From an uncultured Johnsonella sp. (GTDB lineage: Bacteria > Bacillota > Clostridia > Lachnospirales > Lachnospiraceae), in contig CALBCM010000011.1 of the NCBI GenBank assembly GCA_937927235.1, positions 1-64,000 of the forward strand: a stretch of DNA of 64,000 bases. Reading direction: 5' to 3'. Positions 17,333 to 27,507 of the stretch are shown here, piece by piece. Every line of letters begins with the position of its first letter. The first letter of the stretch is position 1. The position numbers and the translations under genes were made by a program. The notes beneath the pieces were generated by a model, which had not been told where the DNA came from, ran no database searches, and saw only the letters and a program-made list of their open reading frames with translations.

Positions 17333-17908
17333 ATGGGTAGGATTGAACAAGTAATAGGAGATATTGAGGATTACATAGAAAATTGCAAGCCTGTGCCCTT
17401 ATCAGGCAATAAGATTTCAGTAAGCAAGGAAGAGCTTAATGACTTGCTTATGGAATTAAGGCATAATATTCCTGATGAGGTAAAGCAGTACCAGAAGATT
17501 ATCTCAAATCAGGAAGCGATTATCGGTGATGCCAAACGTCAGGCTGACAGAATTATAGATGAAGCCAATCGCAAGACGGAAAAGCTTGTAGATGAGCATG
17601 AGATTATGCAGAAGGCTTATGATACTGCGAATAAGCTTATTGATGATGCCAATACCCAGGCTCAGCTTATTATTGAAAAAGCAACTAATGAATCAAATAG
17701 TATTAGAACGGCATCCATAAAATACACGGACGATTTACTTAAAAATCTCCAGAATGTCATTTTTAACTCTATGAATGATTCTCAGTCAAGCTTTGAGCAC
17801 TTTATGGAGGAGCTGCGCAAAAGCTATGATGTGGTGGCTCAAAACAGAACTGAATTGTCAGGGACTGCAAACAATATTTCTATAGATATTGACATTAGCG
17901 GAAGATAG
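17333..17908 (+). CDS. coiled-coil protein, ATP-synthase-H/DivIVA-like
   Basis: A 191-residue, soluble, strongly helical protein. Residues about 55-135 form a long charged coiled coil rich in A/E/K/Q (for example ADRIIDEANRKTEKLVDEHE and DDANTQAQLIIEKA) that recalls F/V-type ATPase peripheral-stalk subunits and DivIVA. It has no signal peptide or membrane segment. Homologues after coaD in related Clostridia are usually labelled as an ATPase or H+-ATPase subunit H, but nothing here shows an enzymatic motif. Its tight coupling to coaD suggests co-expression. The function is unknown. Confidence 0.75.
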   Translation: MGRIEQVIGDIEDYIENCKPVPLSGNKISVSKEELNDLLMELRHNIPDEVKQYQKIISNQEAIIGDAKRQADRIIDEANRKTEKLVDEHEIMQKAYDTANKLIDDANTQAQLIIEKATNESNSIRTASIKYTDDLLKNLQNVIFNSMNDSQSSFEHFMEELRKSYDVVAQNRTELSGTANNISIDIDISGR

Positions 17909-17926
17909 TCAAAAAAAGGGGGAATA

Positions 17927-18445
17927 ATGGAGTTTAATGATTTAATAGACGAAAGATTTTCTGTAAGAAATTTTAAAAAAGATGCGATAGAACAGGAAAA
18001 ACTTAATAAAATCCTTGATGCAGGCAGGATAGCACCGACTGCCAGAAATTTCCAGCCTCAGCGGTTTTATGTATTAAAAACTGAGGAAGCCTTTGAAAAG
18101 CTCGGCACGGCAAGAGCTATGGCTTATGAAGCTCCGGTAGTAATAATGGTATGTGCCGACATGAATACGGTATGGAAAAACGGAGTCGAGGAGGACTATA
18201 ATACCTCAGATATGGACTGCTCCATAGCGGCTACTTATATGATGCTTGCAGCCTGGAATATCGGCATAGGCTCAGTTTGGATAAGGAGATTTGATTCACG
18301 AGAGCTTCATAAAAGCTTTGAGCTTCCGCCGCATATTAAGCCTGTAATGCTTCTGCCCATCGGCTATAAAACCGATGACTGCAAGCCTAGAGCGGGCTTC
18401 CATGAAGTCAGAAATAAAATAGAAGACGAGGTTGTGTATTTATAA
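17927..18445 (+). CDS. nitroreductase family protein
   Basis: A 172-residue FMN-dependent nitroreductase-fold protein. The N-terminal FMN phosphate-binding segment is IDERFSVRNFKKD, followed by LDAGRIAPTARNFQPQRFYV, and the mid-protein AATYMMLAAWNIGIGSVWIRRF. The substrate cannot be told from sequence; family members reduce nitro compounds, quinones or flavins. It starts behind AAAAGGGGG 18 bases after the coiled-coil gene, and a terminator follows it. Confidence 0.9.
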   Translation: MEFNDLIDERFSVRNFKKDAIEQEKLNKILDAGRIAPTARNFQPQRFYVLKTEEAFEKLGTARAMAYEAPVVIMVCADMNTVWKNGVEEDYNTSDMDCSIAATYMMLAAWNIGIGSVWIRRFDSRELHKSFELPPHIKPVMLLPIGYKTDDCKPRAGFHEVRNKIEDEVVYL

Positions 18446-18451
18446 AAGTTT

Positions 18452-18486
18452 AAATCCCGGTTCTGAAATCGGGATTTATTGTTTTA
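18452..18486 (+). terminator. terminator after the nitroreductase gene
   Basis: AAATCCCG (18452-18459) pairs with CGGGATTT (18470-18477), followed by ATTGTTTTATTT. It separates the nitroreductase from miaB. Confidence 0.8.
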
Positions 18487-18503
18487 TTTAATAAGTAAGA
18501 AAT

Positions 18504-19952
18504 ATGATAAGTAATGCAATAGATGAGATTATAAGAGAAGAAGATTTAATTCCTGAAACCGAGCCGCAAAGGCAGGAGTATTTTATCTCCTGCCTAAGTG
18601 ATGTTATTCAGGAAATTACACTTGAAGCCGGAAAAAGACCTGCCTATAAGATAGTAACCTTTGGCTGCCAGATGAATGCGAGAGATTCCGAAAAGCTTGC
18701 CGGCATTCTAAGCGATATAGGCTATATAGAGGGGGAAAGTGAAGAAAGCTCTGATATCGTGCTTTTTAATACCTGTACTGTGAGGGAAAATGCAAATGAC
18801 AGACTTTACGGCAGACTGGGGCAGCTTAAAAGACAAAAGAAGCTTAACCCTAATATGCTCATAGGTATCTGCGGCTGTATGATGCAGGAAAAGGATGAAG
18901 TAGAAAGGATAGTCAAAAGCTACAGCTATGTAGATATGATTTTCGGGACTCACAATATTTATAAGCTTGCTGAAATTTTATATAACAGGCTTAAGGGTAA
19001 AAAAAGAGTAGTGGATATAATAAGCGGCACCGATATGATAGTGGAAAAGCTTCCGACTAAGAGAGTTTATAGATTTAAATCAGGAGTAAATATTATGTTC
19101 GGCTGCAATAATTATTGCAGCTTCTGTATAGTTCCCTATGTAAGAGGCAGAGAAAGGTCGAGGCAGCCTGAAGATATAATAGCTGAAATTGAGGGGCTGG
19201 TAGCTGACGGGGTGGTTGAAGTCATGCTCCTAGGGCAGAATGTAAATTCCTATGGCAGAGGGCTGGACAGAAGCATAAGCTTTGCCAAGCTTCTTGAGAG
19301 GATAGCTGAAATTGAGGGGCTTAAAAGAATCAGGTTTATGACCTCGCATCCGAAGGACCTCTCAGATGAATTAATAGAGGTTATAAGAGATAATCCTAAA
19401 ATCTGCCGCCACCTCCATCTGCCGCTTCAATCAGGAAGCTCCAGGGTTCTTAAAAGGATGAACCGAGTTTATGACAAGGAAAAATATCTTGAGCTGGCAC
19501 TTAAGATTAAAAGAGAAATTCCGGACATCAGCCTTACCACTGATATTATAGTGGGATTCCCCACTGAAAATGAAGAGGACTTTTTAGATACTCTGGATGT
19601 AGTAAGACAGGTGGAATATGATGCGGCATTTACTTTTATTTACTCGAAAAGAACCGGTACTCCGGCAGCCAGGTATGAGATGGAAGCAGATGAAAAACTT
19701 ATTAAGGAAAGGTTTGATACCTTGCTTAAGGAGGTGCAGACGATTTCCGCCAAAAGAGCCGCCTCTCATGTGGGAAGAGTTTATGAGGCTTTAATTGAAG
19801 GGATTGACGAGCAGATACAGGGCTATGTCACTGCGAGATTAAGCAATAATATGATTGTGCATCTTCCCGGGGATAAAGCTCAGATAGGCAGCCTTGTCAA
19901 TGTCAGGCTTGATGAGGCGAAGGGATTTTACTTTATGGGACATAAATGCTAA
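18504..19952 (+). CDS. miaB: tRNA-2-methylthio-N6-dimethylallyladenosine synthase MiaB
   Basis: MiaB is a radical-SAM enzyme with two 4Fe-4S clusters that adds a methylthio group to i6A37 of tRNA. The 482 residues have the N-terminal UPF0004 cysteines (FGCQMN, NTCTVRENA, GICGCMMQE), the radical-SAM motif in FGCNNYCSFCIVPYVRGRERSR, and a C-terminal TRAM domain (about 410-480). Family length is normal, with an N-terminal extension of about 45 residues. miaA, which makes its substrate, is three genes downstream, and the upstream suf operon supplies the clusters it needs. Confidence 0.96.
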   Translation: MISNAIDEIIREEDLIPETEPQRQEYFISCLSDVIQEITLEAGKRPAYKIVTFGCQMNARDSEKLAGILSDIGYIEGESEESSDIVLFNTCTVRENANDRLYGRLGQLKRQKKLNPNMLIGICGCMMQEKDEVERIVKSYSYVDMIFGTHNIYKLAEILYNRLKGKKRVVDIISGTDMIVEKLPTKRVYRFKSGVNIMFGCNNYCSFCIVPYVRGRERSRQPEDIIAEIEGLVADGVVEVMLLGQNVNSYGRGLDRSISFAKLLERIAEIEGLKRIRFMTSHPKDLSDELIEVIRDNPKICRHLHLPLQSGSSRVLKRMNRVYDKEKYLELALKIKREIPDISLTTDIIVGFPTENEEDFLDTLDVVRQVEYDAAFTFIYSKRTGTPAARYEMEADEKLIKERFDTLLKEVQTISAKRAASHVGRVYEALIEGIDEQIQGYVTARLSNNMIVHLPGDKAQIGSLVNVRLDEAKGFYFMGHKC

Positions 19953-19967
19953 TAAGGAGGTAAGGAT

Positions 19968-22598
19968 ATGACTCCTATGATGACTCAATATCTCAACACC
20001 AAGGAAGAATATCCGGACTGTATATTATTTTACAGACTTGGAGATTTTTATGAAATGTTCTTTGATGATGCGAAGCTTGCAGCCAAGGAGCTTGAGCTTA
20101 CCCTTACCGGAAAGGACTGCGGACTTGAAGAAAGAGCTCCGATGTGCGGCATCCCCTATCATTCGGCTGAGGTTTACCTGAACAGGCTTGTATTAAAGGG
20201 CTATAAAGTGGCTATAGCCGAGCAGGTGGAGGATGCGAAGCTTGCTAAGGGGCTGGTAAAGCGTGAAGTGGTCAGAGTAGTAACTCCGGGAACTATAACA
20301 AGCTCAAATGTGCTTAAGGAGGATAAAAACAATTATTTGCTCAGCATCTCCTATAGTTCAAATCATTTCGGCATAGCGGCAGCAGATATAAGCACCGGAG
20401 ATTTTTATGTGACCGAAGCGGCAAGTCTGCGTGAGCTCTATGATGAAATCAATAAATACTGCCCTTCGGAAATTATCTGCAATCATGCTTTTAAAATAAG
20501 CGGAGCGGAGCTTGAGTTTTTAAAGCAGCAGTATTGTCCCGGAATCTCTTTTCTTGAAAATAAATACTATGATGAAAAGGAAAGCCGGCAGATTCTGCTT
20601 GAGCATTTTAAGGTATCAAGTCTTGAGGGGCTTGGTCTTTTTGATATGCCGGAAGGCTCCATAGCTGCCGGAGCTTCACTTAAATACCTCTATAATACTC
20701 AAAAATCCGCCTGCCCCAATATAAGCAGTATACGCCCTTATAGCTGCGGAGAGTATATGATATTGGATTCAGGCTCAAAAAGAAATCTTGAGCTGCTTGA
20801 AACGATGCGTGAAAAAAGAAAGCAGGGGAGTCTGCTGTGGGTACTGGACAAAACTAAGACCGCAATGGGAGCAAGGCTTTTAAGAAGCTATCTTGAACAG
20901 CCTATGATTAGTATTGCGGAAATAGAAAAAAGATATGAGGCAGTGCAGGAATTTCTTGACAGATATATAGACCGTGAGGAGCTGAGAGAATATCTGGATG
21001 CAATATATGACCTTGAAAGACTTATAGGAAGGATAAGCTCCGGGCTAGCAAATACTAAGGATTTGTTAGCTCTGTCCTGCTCACTCAGGCTGCTTCCGCA
21101 TGTTAAAGCAATAATAAGCACCTTTTCAAGCAATTTAATCTCTGATTTGAATCAGGAATTTGATACGCTTGACGACGTTTACGAGCTGATTTTTAATTCA
21201 ATAAGTGAAGAAGCTCCCGCTGTTATAAAAGAGGGGGGAATAATAAAGGAGGGCTACAGTGAGGAGGTTGACAAGCTGAGGAAAGCTGGTAGCGAGGGCA
21301 AGGTCTGGCTTGCAGAGCTTGAAGCCAGAGAAAGAGAAAAAACCGGAATAAAAACTCTTAAGATAAAATTTAATAAAGTATTCGGGTATTATTTTGAAGT
21401 GACAAATTCATATAAATCCAGTGTCCCGGATTACTTTATCAGAAAGCAGACTCTGGCTAATGCTGAAAGATATACAATAAGTGAATTAAGTGAAATTGAA
21501 GAGCTTATCCTTGGAGCAAATGACAAGCTAACAGAGCTTGAATATAATATTTTTAACGGCATCAGAGAAGAAGCTGCCGGCCAGGTGGAAAGAATCCAAA
21601 AAAGTGCAAAAGCTCTTGCCGCCTTTGATGTGCTCATAGCTTTTGCAGCTGCCGCTCATAAATATAATTATATAAGACCCACGCTTAACTCAAAGGGAAT
21701 TATTGATATAAAAGAGGGCAGACATCCAGTAGTAGAAAGAATGCTGAAAAGCGATTCCTTTATTCCGAATGATACCTTTCTTGACGGCGGCAAAAACCGC
21801 ATGAGCATTATTACCGGTCCTAATATGGCAGGAAAATCTACCTATATGAGACAGAATGCACTTATAGTGCTTATGGCACAAATCGGGGCGTTTGTCCCTG
21901 CCAAGTCTGCCGATTTATGTATCTGTGACAGGATATTTACAAGGGTGGGAGCTTCAGATGACCTGGGCAGCGGACAGTCAACCTTTATGGTGGAAATGAA
22001 TGAGGTAGCAAATATCTTAAGGAATGCTACAAAAAACAGTCTGATTATTCTTGACGAAATAGGCAGAGGAACTTCAACCTTTGACGGACTTTCAATAGCC
22101 TGGGCGGTAGTAGAGCATATTTCAAATATTAAAATTCTTGGAGCGAAAACTCTTTTTGCTACACATTACCATGAGCTTACTGAGCTTGAAGGCAGCCTGA
22201 GCGGAGTGAATAATTACTGTGTTTCGGTCAAGGAAAGAGGGGACAATATAACCTTTTTAAGAAAGATAGTCAGGGGCGGAGCAGATAAAAGCTACGGCAT
22301 ACAGGTTGCAAAGCTTGCTGGAATTCCTGAGAATGTTATTAAAAGAGCCAAGGAGCTGCTTGAAGAGCTTTCCGGAGCGGATATCGCCAACAATGCCCGA
22401 TATATAGCGGCGGATAAAAGCTACAAGCCGGTTCCGAGACAGAGTGAGCTTGAAGCTTCCCAGCTTTCAATCTTTGATACAGTCAAGGACGATGAAATAA
22501 TTTCGGAAATCCGGGAGATAAACTTATCCTCCATGACTCCGATAGATGCACTTAATACCTTGTACAGACTTCAAAATACAATAAAAAACAGAGTTTAG
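19968..22598 (+). CDS. mutS: DNA mismatch repair protein MutS
   Basis: MutS recognises mismatches and, with MutL, starts repair. The 876 residues include the mismatch-binding F-x-E motif (in GDFYEMFFDDA, near residue 25), the connector, core and clamp domains, and the ATPase with Walker A GPNMAGKST (617-625), Walker B LIILDEIGRGTSTFDGLS and FATHYHELTEL. It starts at ATG 19968 behind AGGAGGTAAGG, 15 bases after miaB, and mutL follows after 17 bases. Confidence 0.97.
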   Translation: MTPMMTQYLNTKEEYPDCILFYRLGDFYEMFFDDAKLAAKELELTLTGKDCGLEERAPMCGIPYHSAEVYLNRLVLKGYKVAIAEQVEDAKLAKGLVKREVVRVVTPGTITSSNVLKEDKNNYLLSISYSSNHFGIAAADISTGDFYVTEAASLRELYDEINKYCPSEIICNHAFKISGAELEFLKQQYCPGISFLENKYYDEKESRQILLEHFKVSSLEGLGLFDMPEGSIAAGASLKYLYNTQKSACPNISSIRPYSCGEYMILDSGSKRNLELLETMREKRKQGSLLWVLDKTKTAMGARLLRSYLEQPMISIAEIEKRYEAVQEFLDRYIDREELREYLDAIYDLERLIGRISSGLANTKDLLALSCSLRLLPHVKAIISTFSSNLISDLNQEFDTLDDVYELIFNSISEEAPAVIKEGGIIKEGYSEEVDKLRKAGSEGKVWLAELEAREREKTGIKTLKIKFNKVFGYYFEVTNSYKSSVPDYFIRKQTLANAERYTISELSEIEELILGANDKLTELEYNIFNGIREEAAGQVERIQKSAKALAAFDVLIAFAAAAHKYNYIRPTLNSKGIIDIKEGRHPVVERMLKSDSFIPNDTFLDGGKNRMSIITGPNMAGKSTYMRQNALIVLMAQIGAFVPAKSADLCICDRIFTRVGASDDLGSGQSTFMVEMNEVANILRNATKNSLIILDEIGRGTSTFDGLSIAWAVVEHISNIKILGAKTLFATHYHELTELEGSLSGVNNYCVSVKERGDNITFLRKIVRGGADKSYGIQVAKLAGIPENVIKRAKELLEELSGADIANNARYIAADKSYKPVPRQSELEASQLSIFDTVKDDEIISEIREINLSSMTPIDALNTLYRLQNTIKNRV

Positions 22599-22615
22599 AT
22601 TGGAAAGGTGTTTTT

Positions 22616-24478
22616 ATGATTGAAATACTTGATAAAAATACTATTGACCAAATTGCTGCCGGAGAAGTAATTGAAAGACCTGCTTCCATAGTCAAGGAGC
22701 TGCTTGAAAACGCATTGGACAGCGGAGCTGAAGCTATAAGCATTGAAATCAGGGACGGCGGTATAAGCCTTATAAGAGTTACCGACAATGGCAGCGGTAT
22801 AGAAAAGGAAGAGGTAAAAAAAGCCTTTTTAAGACATGCTACCAGTAAGATAAAAAGCGCTAAAGACCTTGAATCCGTGCTTACACTCGGATTTAGAGGG
22901 GAGGCGCTGTCAAGCATAGCGGCAATATCAAAGATTGAGATGCTAAGCAAAAGACACGGAGAGCTGACCGGAGTAAGGTATTGTGTAGAGGGCGGAGCTG
23001 ACAGAAGCTTTGAGGAGGTCGGGACGCCTGAGGGCACTACGGTAATTGTAAGAGAAGTATTTTTTAATACTCCGGCAAGGCGCAAGTTTCTTAAGTCTTA
23101 CCAGACTGAGGGAGCTTATGTAAGCGATTTTGTACAGAAGCTGGCATTTTCAAACAGATATATTTCTTTTAAATATGTAAATAATAATAAGACCCTGCTT
23201 CATACCTCAGGGAACGGAAGGCTTAAAGATATTATCTATCAGATTTACGGCAAAAATACGGCTGCCTCAGTTTTAGAATTAGACTATAGAGATAATGATT
23301 TTAAAATAAGCGGTGTCATAGGCAGACCTGAAATTTGCTCCGCCAGCAGAAATATGGAAATTATTTTCGTAAATGGAAGGTGCATTAAGGACAGGTATAT
23401 TTCAAAAGGGCTGGAAGACGGATTCGGTGACAGGCTTATGCATCATAGATATCCGTTTGCAGTGCTTTATCTTGAAGCCAATCCGCAGATGGTGGACATA
23501 AATGTGCACCCGGGCAAGCTGGAAGTCAGGTTTGAAGCTCCGGAAGCTGTATATAAGGCAGTTGCGCTTGCAGTTTCGGAAGCTTTAGAAAACGAAAGTC
23601 TTATAAGACAGGTCAGCATCAAAACTCAGAAGAGTTTACCGATAGCAGCAAATACAGCTTACAAGCTTCCGGAGCCTTTTGAGTTGCAAAGAGCAGGACA
23701 AATCAGGGAAGCAGCAAGAAAAGTTTTACCGAAGGGAAATGAGACAAATCACGGATTTTCTTATAAAGCCGATGCTTCGGCTGATAATGCTGCTCAAAAT
23801 ATTGCAAAAAAAAATGCAATCCTGAAAAGCAGCTCTGAGGACTGTCTAAATAATATTCAAGCAGCTCCTGTCCAGCTGGATTTTTTATCTGAACAGGCAA
23901 GACCTTATCACAGGATAGTGGGACAGCTTTTCGGCACTTACTGGATTATTGAATTTAAGGATAAGATGTATTTTATTGATCAGCATGCCGCACATGAAAA
24001 GGTTATGTATGAAAAATTTCTTAAACAGCATAAGGAGGCTTCTCTAACCTCGCAGCTATTGAGTCCTCCGCTGATAATTACTTTGAGTGATATTGAGGCG
24101 GAGGCGGCAGCCAGGTATTCAGAATACTTATTAAGACTGGGGTTTGAAATAGAAAATTTCGGCGGCAGGGATTACAGCATAAGTGCAGTGCCTTCTTTTC
24201 TGCCCTCTGTTTCCAAAGAAGCTGTCCTCAGGGAGATTTTAACTGGTTTGGTACAGCTGAATACGGTCAGGGAATCTGTGTCAATTCTTGAAAAAATAGC
24301 CTCGATGTCATGTAAAGCCGCAGTTAAAGGCAATCAAAGCCTTTCTTATAATGAAGTAAACAAGCTTATAGATGACCTTTTAGCTCTTGACAATCCCTAC
24401 AACTGCCCGCATGGCAGACCTACAATAATTGAGATGACCAAATACGAGCTTGAAAAAAAATTTAAAAGGATACTATAA
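22616..24478 (+). CDS. mutL: DNA mismatch repair protein MutL with endonuclease motif
   Basis: MutL links mismatch recognition to strand cutting. The N-terminal GHKL ATPase has AAGEVIERPASIVKELLENALDSGA (split here as the family's motifs I), TDNGSGI and TLGFRGEAL. The C-terminal dimerisation domain keeps the metal-dependent nicking motif DQHAAHEKV (from D455) and CPHGRP, so this is an endonuclease-type MutL as expected in a bacterium without MutH. The linker (about 340-430) is variable. 620 residues, normal length. Confidence 0.96.
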   Translation: MIEILDKNTIDQIAAGEVIERPASIVKELLENALDSGAEAISIEIRDGGISLIRVTDNGSGIEKEEVKKAFLRHATSKIKSAKDLESVLTLGFRGEALSSIAAISKIEMLSKRHGELTGVRYCVEGGADRSFEEVGTPEGTTVIVREVFFNTPARRKFLKSYQTEGAYVSDFVQKLAFSNRYISFKYVNNNKTLLHTSGNGRLKDIIYQIYGKNTAASVLELDYRDNDFKISGVIGRPEICSASRNMEIIFVNGRCIKDRYISKGLEDGFGDRLMHHRYPFAVLYLEANPQMVDINVHPGKLEVRFEAPEAVYKAVALAVSEALENESLIRQVSIKTQKSLPIAANTAYKLPEPFELQRAGQIREAARKVLPKGNETNHGFSYKADASADNAAQNIAKKNAILKSSSEDCLNNIQAAPVQLDFLSEQARPYHRIVGQLFGTYWIIEFKDKMYFIDQHAAHEKVMYEKFLKQHKEASLTSQLLSPPLIITLSDIEAEAAARYSEYLLRLGFEIENFGGRDYSISAVPSFLPSVSKEAVLREILTGLVQLNTVRESVSILEKIASMSCKAAVKGNQSLSYNEVNKLIDDLLALDNPYNCPHGRPTIIEMTKYELEKKFKRIL

Positions 24479-24483
24479 AATTA

Positions 24484-25407
24484 ATGAATAAACTTATAAT
24501 TATTGCCGGTCCCACCGCTGTAGGAAAAACCGAGATTTCAGTAGGACTTGCTCAAAGGCTCAATGCTGAGATTATAAGTGCCGACTCTATGCAGGTTTAT
24601 AAGGGTATGGATATAGGCACCGCCAAGATAAGCCGGGGAGAAATGAAGCAGGTGCCGCATTATTTAATAGATGTACTTTCTCCCTTTGAAGATTTTAATA
24701 TTACACGTTTTCAGAGTATGGCACAGGAAGCACTTAAAACAATATATAATAATAAACACATACCCATCCTTGCAGGAGGCACCGGATTTTATATACAGTC
24801 CTTGCTTTATGAAATAGCTTTTAATGACAGAGCCTCAGGCAATTCCGGCTTGAGAGCGGAGCTTGAAGCAGAATATGATAAGCTCGGGGCGGATTATATG
24901 TATCAAAGGCTCAGAGAAATCGACTTGGAATCGGCAGCAGCCATACATAAAAATAATAAAAAAAGGTTGGTAAGAGCAATAGAATATTTTTTGCTCACCG
25001 GAGATAAAATCTCTGTTCATAATAAAAAGCAAAAAGAAAATAAGTCGCCTTACGATTTTAAGTATTTCGTTTTAAATATGGACCGGGAGATACTCTATAA
25101 AAGAATTGATTTAAGAGTTGACAGGATGATGGAGGAGGGGCTTGTTGACGAGGTTAAAAGGCTTAAAGCCGAAGGACTTACCTCAAAACACCTGTCTATG
25201 CAAGGGATTGGCTATAAGCAGCTTTTTACGTACCTTGACGGGCAGTACAGCCTCAGCAAAGCGATTGAGCTGATAAAAAAAGAAACAAGGCATTTTGCCA
25301 AGCGCCAGCTTACCTGGTTTAAAAGAGAAAAAGCGGCAATCTGGATAGATGTGTTAAAATACGACAGCAAGGCTGAAATAATTAATGAAATAATCAGCTG
25401 TATTTAG
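24484..25407 (+). CDS. miaA: tRNA dimethylallyltransferase MiaA
   Basis: MiaA transfers dimethylallyl to A37 of tRNAs reading UNN codons, giving i6A, the substrate of MiaB encoded upstream. The 307 residues show the P-loop GPTAVGKTEIS, DSMQVYKGMDIGTAK, the base-recognition segment VPHYLIDV and RQLTWFKRE at the end. It starts 5 bases after mutL, so it must be co-transcribed with it. Confidence 0.97.
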   Translation: MNKLIIIAGPTAVGKTEISVGLAQRLNAEIISADSMQVYKGMDIGTAKISRGEMKQVPHYLIDVLSPFEDFNITRFQSMAQEALKTIYNNKHIPILAGGTGFYIQSLLYEIAFNDRASGNSGLRAELEAEYDKLGADYMYQRLREIDLESAAAIHKNNKKRLVRAIEYFLLTGDKISVHNKKQKENKSPYDFKYFVLNMDREILYKRIDLRVDRMMEEGLVDEVKRLKAEGLTSKHLSMQGIGYKQLFTYLDGQYSLSKAIELIKKETRHFAKRQLTWFKREKAAIWIDVLKYDSKAEIINEIISCI

Positions 25408-25481
25408 ATTTTAGATAAAAACATAGACAAATAAGAATATTGATATTATGATAAAGCAAGTATAATTTTGGGAGTTTATAA

Positions 25482-26762
25482 ATGTTGCTTGAAGAAATAT
25501 ATGAAAAGCTAGGCATCTCATCGAGAGTGCTTGAGCTTGGCAAAAAAGCGGAAAAGGCTTTGCAGAAAAGATTTAGGGCTATTGATGAAATCTGTGAATA
25601 TAATCAGCTCAAGGTAATACATGCCATGCAAAAGCACAGGGTCAGTGAGATGCATTTTGGAGCAAGTACAGGCTATGGCTATGATGATGCCGGCAGGGAA
25701 AATCTTGAAAAGGTATACGCTCAGGTTTTTAAAGGAGAGGATGCACTTGTACGCCCTCAGCTTGTCAGCGGCACTCATGCAATAAGCACCGCACTTTTTG
25801 GAAATTTAAGACCGGGAGATGAGCTTTTATCTCCTGTAGGAAGACCTTATGACACTCTTGAGGGAGTTATCGGAATAAGAAAGTGCAAGGGCTCTCTGGC
25901 AGAATATGGTATTATATATAAGCAGGCAGACCTTCTGCCTGACGGAGGCTTTGATTATGAGGCAATTAAAAAGCAAATTTCGACTAAGACCAGACTTATT
26001 ACCATACAGCGCTCAAAGGGTTATTCCAACCGAGCGACCTTTTCAGTAAGTCAGATAGGTGAGCTTATTAAATTTATAAAGGAAATAAATCCTGAAATCA
26101 TCTGTATGGTAGATAACTGCTATGGAGAATTTGTAGAAGAAAGAGAGCCGCTTGAGGTCGGAGCTGACATGATAGCAGGTTCTCTTATAAAAAATCCCGG
26201 AGGAGGGCTTGCTCCCATAGGAGGCTATATAGCAGGCTCAAGAATCTGTGTAGAAAATGCAGCCTATAGACTTACCGCTCCGGGACTTGGAAAAGAGCTG
26301 GGTGCAAGCTTAGGGATAAACAGAAGCTTTTATCAGGGGCTTTTTATGGCTCCCTCAGTGACCGCTTCAGCACTTAAGGCTGCTATATATGCCGCATATA
26401 TTTATGAAAAGCTCGGCTTTAAATGTCACCCGGCGGCAGCTGAAGACAGACATGATATTATTCAGGCGGTTACCTTGAAAACACCCGAAGCAATCAAGGC
26501 TTTCTGCCACGGCATACAGGCAGCTGCACCTGTGGACGGCTATGTGGTACCGGAGCCTTGGGATATGCCGGGCTATGATTCTCAGGTAATCATGGCTGCC
26601 GGAGCTTTTATTTCGGGAGCCTCAATAGAGCTGAGTGCAGATGCGCCTATGAGGGAGCCTTACAATGTTTATTTTCAGGGCGGACTGACTTGGCAGCATG
26701 CCAAATTCGGCATATTAAATTCATTACAAAAAATTTATGATAATAATATAATTAAAATTTAA
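25482..26762 (+). CDS. methionine gamma-lyase family (Alum_res) PLP protein
   Basis: A 426-residue PLP-fold protein of the family once called aluminium-resistance protein. Visible landmarks are MHFGASTGYGYDDAGRE, VRPQLVSGTHAISTALFGNLRPGDELL, the substrate-side VDNCYGEFVEEREP and the presumed PLP lysine in AGSLIKNPGGGLAPIGGYIAG. The substrate of this family is not firmly established. Its gene often lies beside miaA in Firmicutes, as here. GGGAG precedes the ATG. The 74-base gap before it contains a TATAAT with no good -35 partner. Confidence 0.88.
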   Translation: MLLEEIYEKLGISSRVLELGKKAEKALQKRFRAIDEICEYNQLKVIHAMQKHRVSEMHFGASTGYGYDDAGRENLEKVYAQVFKGEDALVRPQLVSGTHAISTALFGNLRPGDELLSPVGRPYDTLEGVIGIRKCKGSLAEYGIIYKQADLLPDGGFDYEAIKKQISTKTRLITIQRSKGYSNRATFSVSQIGELIKFIKEINPEIICMVDNCYGEFVEEREPLEVGADMIAGSLIKNPGGGLAPIGGYIAGSRICVENAAYRLTAPGLGKELGASLGINRSFYQGLFMAPSVTASALKAAIYAAYIYEKLGFKCHPAAAEDRHDIIQAVTLKTPEAIKAFCHGIQAAAPVDGYVVPEPWDMPGYDSQVIMAAGAFISGASIELSADAPMREPYNVYFQGGLTWQHAKFGILNSLQKIYDNNIIKI

Positions 26763-26802
26763 TAATCCTTAGCCGTGCCCGGAGAGCTGTGGAAAGGACA
26801 AA

Positions 26803-27507
26803 ATGAATAATATAAATAACATCAGCATCAAAGAGCTTCCAAATGATGAAAGACCCTATGAAAGATGTATGGATTTCGGAGCACAGGCACTTACGGATGC
26901 CGAACTGCTTGCGGTAATACTGAGAACAGGAACCAAAAAGCTTAATGCGGTGGCACTTGCAAATAAGGTACTGAGTCTGGCAGGACCTGCAAAGGGGATT
27001 TCATCACTTATGCATAAAAGCTATGAGGAATATTTAAGTGTAAACGGCATAGGAAAAGTAAAAGCGGTACAGCTTTTGTGCATAGGAGAGCTTTCAAAGA
27101 GGATATGGAAAAGAGAGGCTGCAAGAAAGTCGGTATATTTTAATAATCCTGCAAATTGCGCAAGATATTATATGCAAGATATGCGTCATCTTGAACAGGA
27201 AGAATTAAGGCTTGCCTACCTTGATACAAGGCAGAAACTTATAAGCGACTCAGTAATCACAATAGGTACGGTAAATGCTTCACTTATATCGGTAAGAGAA
27301 GTGCTTATAGATGCACTTAAACATCAGGCGGTAAATATTATAATGATACATAATCACCCAAGCGGCAACCCCAGCCCCAGCAGTGATGATAAAAAGGTTA
27401 CGGAAATTGTGGCAAACGGCTGTAAAAGTGTAGGTATTTACTTGAATGACCATATAATAATAGGTGATAATACATATTACAGTTTTAGAGAGCAGGGAAA
27501 CTTATGA
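26803..27507 (+). CDS. radC: RadC family JAB-domain protein
   Basis: The 234 residues join a helix-hairpin-helix N-terminal part (SVNGIGKVKAVQLLCIGEL) with a C-terminal JAB/MPN metalloprotease-like domain whose zinc ligands are in HNHPSGNPSPSSDD (from H183). The old repair role of RadC has been withdrawn and the function is unknown. It sits just upstream of mreC, and its stop overlaps mreC by 4 bases. mreB is normally between the two and is missing. Confidence 0.93.
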   Translation: MNNINNISIKELPNDERPYERCMDFGAQALTDAELLAVILRTGTKKLNAVALANKVLSLAGPAKGISSLMHKSYEEYLSVNGIGKVKAVQLLCIGELSKRIWKREAARKSVYFNNPANCARYYMQDMRHLEQEELRLAYLDTRQKLISDSVITIGTVNASLISVREVLIDALKHQAVNIIMIHNHPSGNPSPSSDDKKVTEIVANGCKSVGIYLNDHIIIGDNTYYSFREQGNL

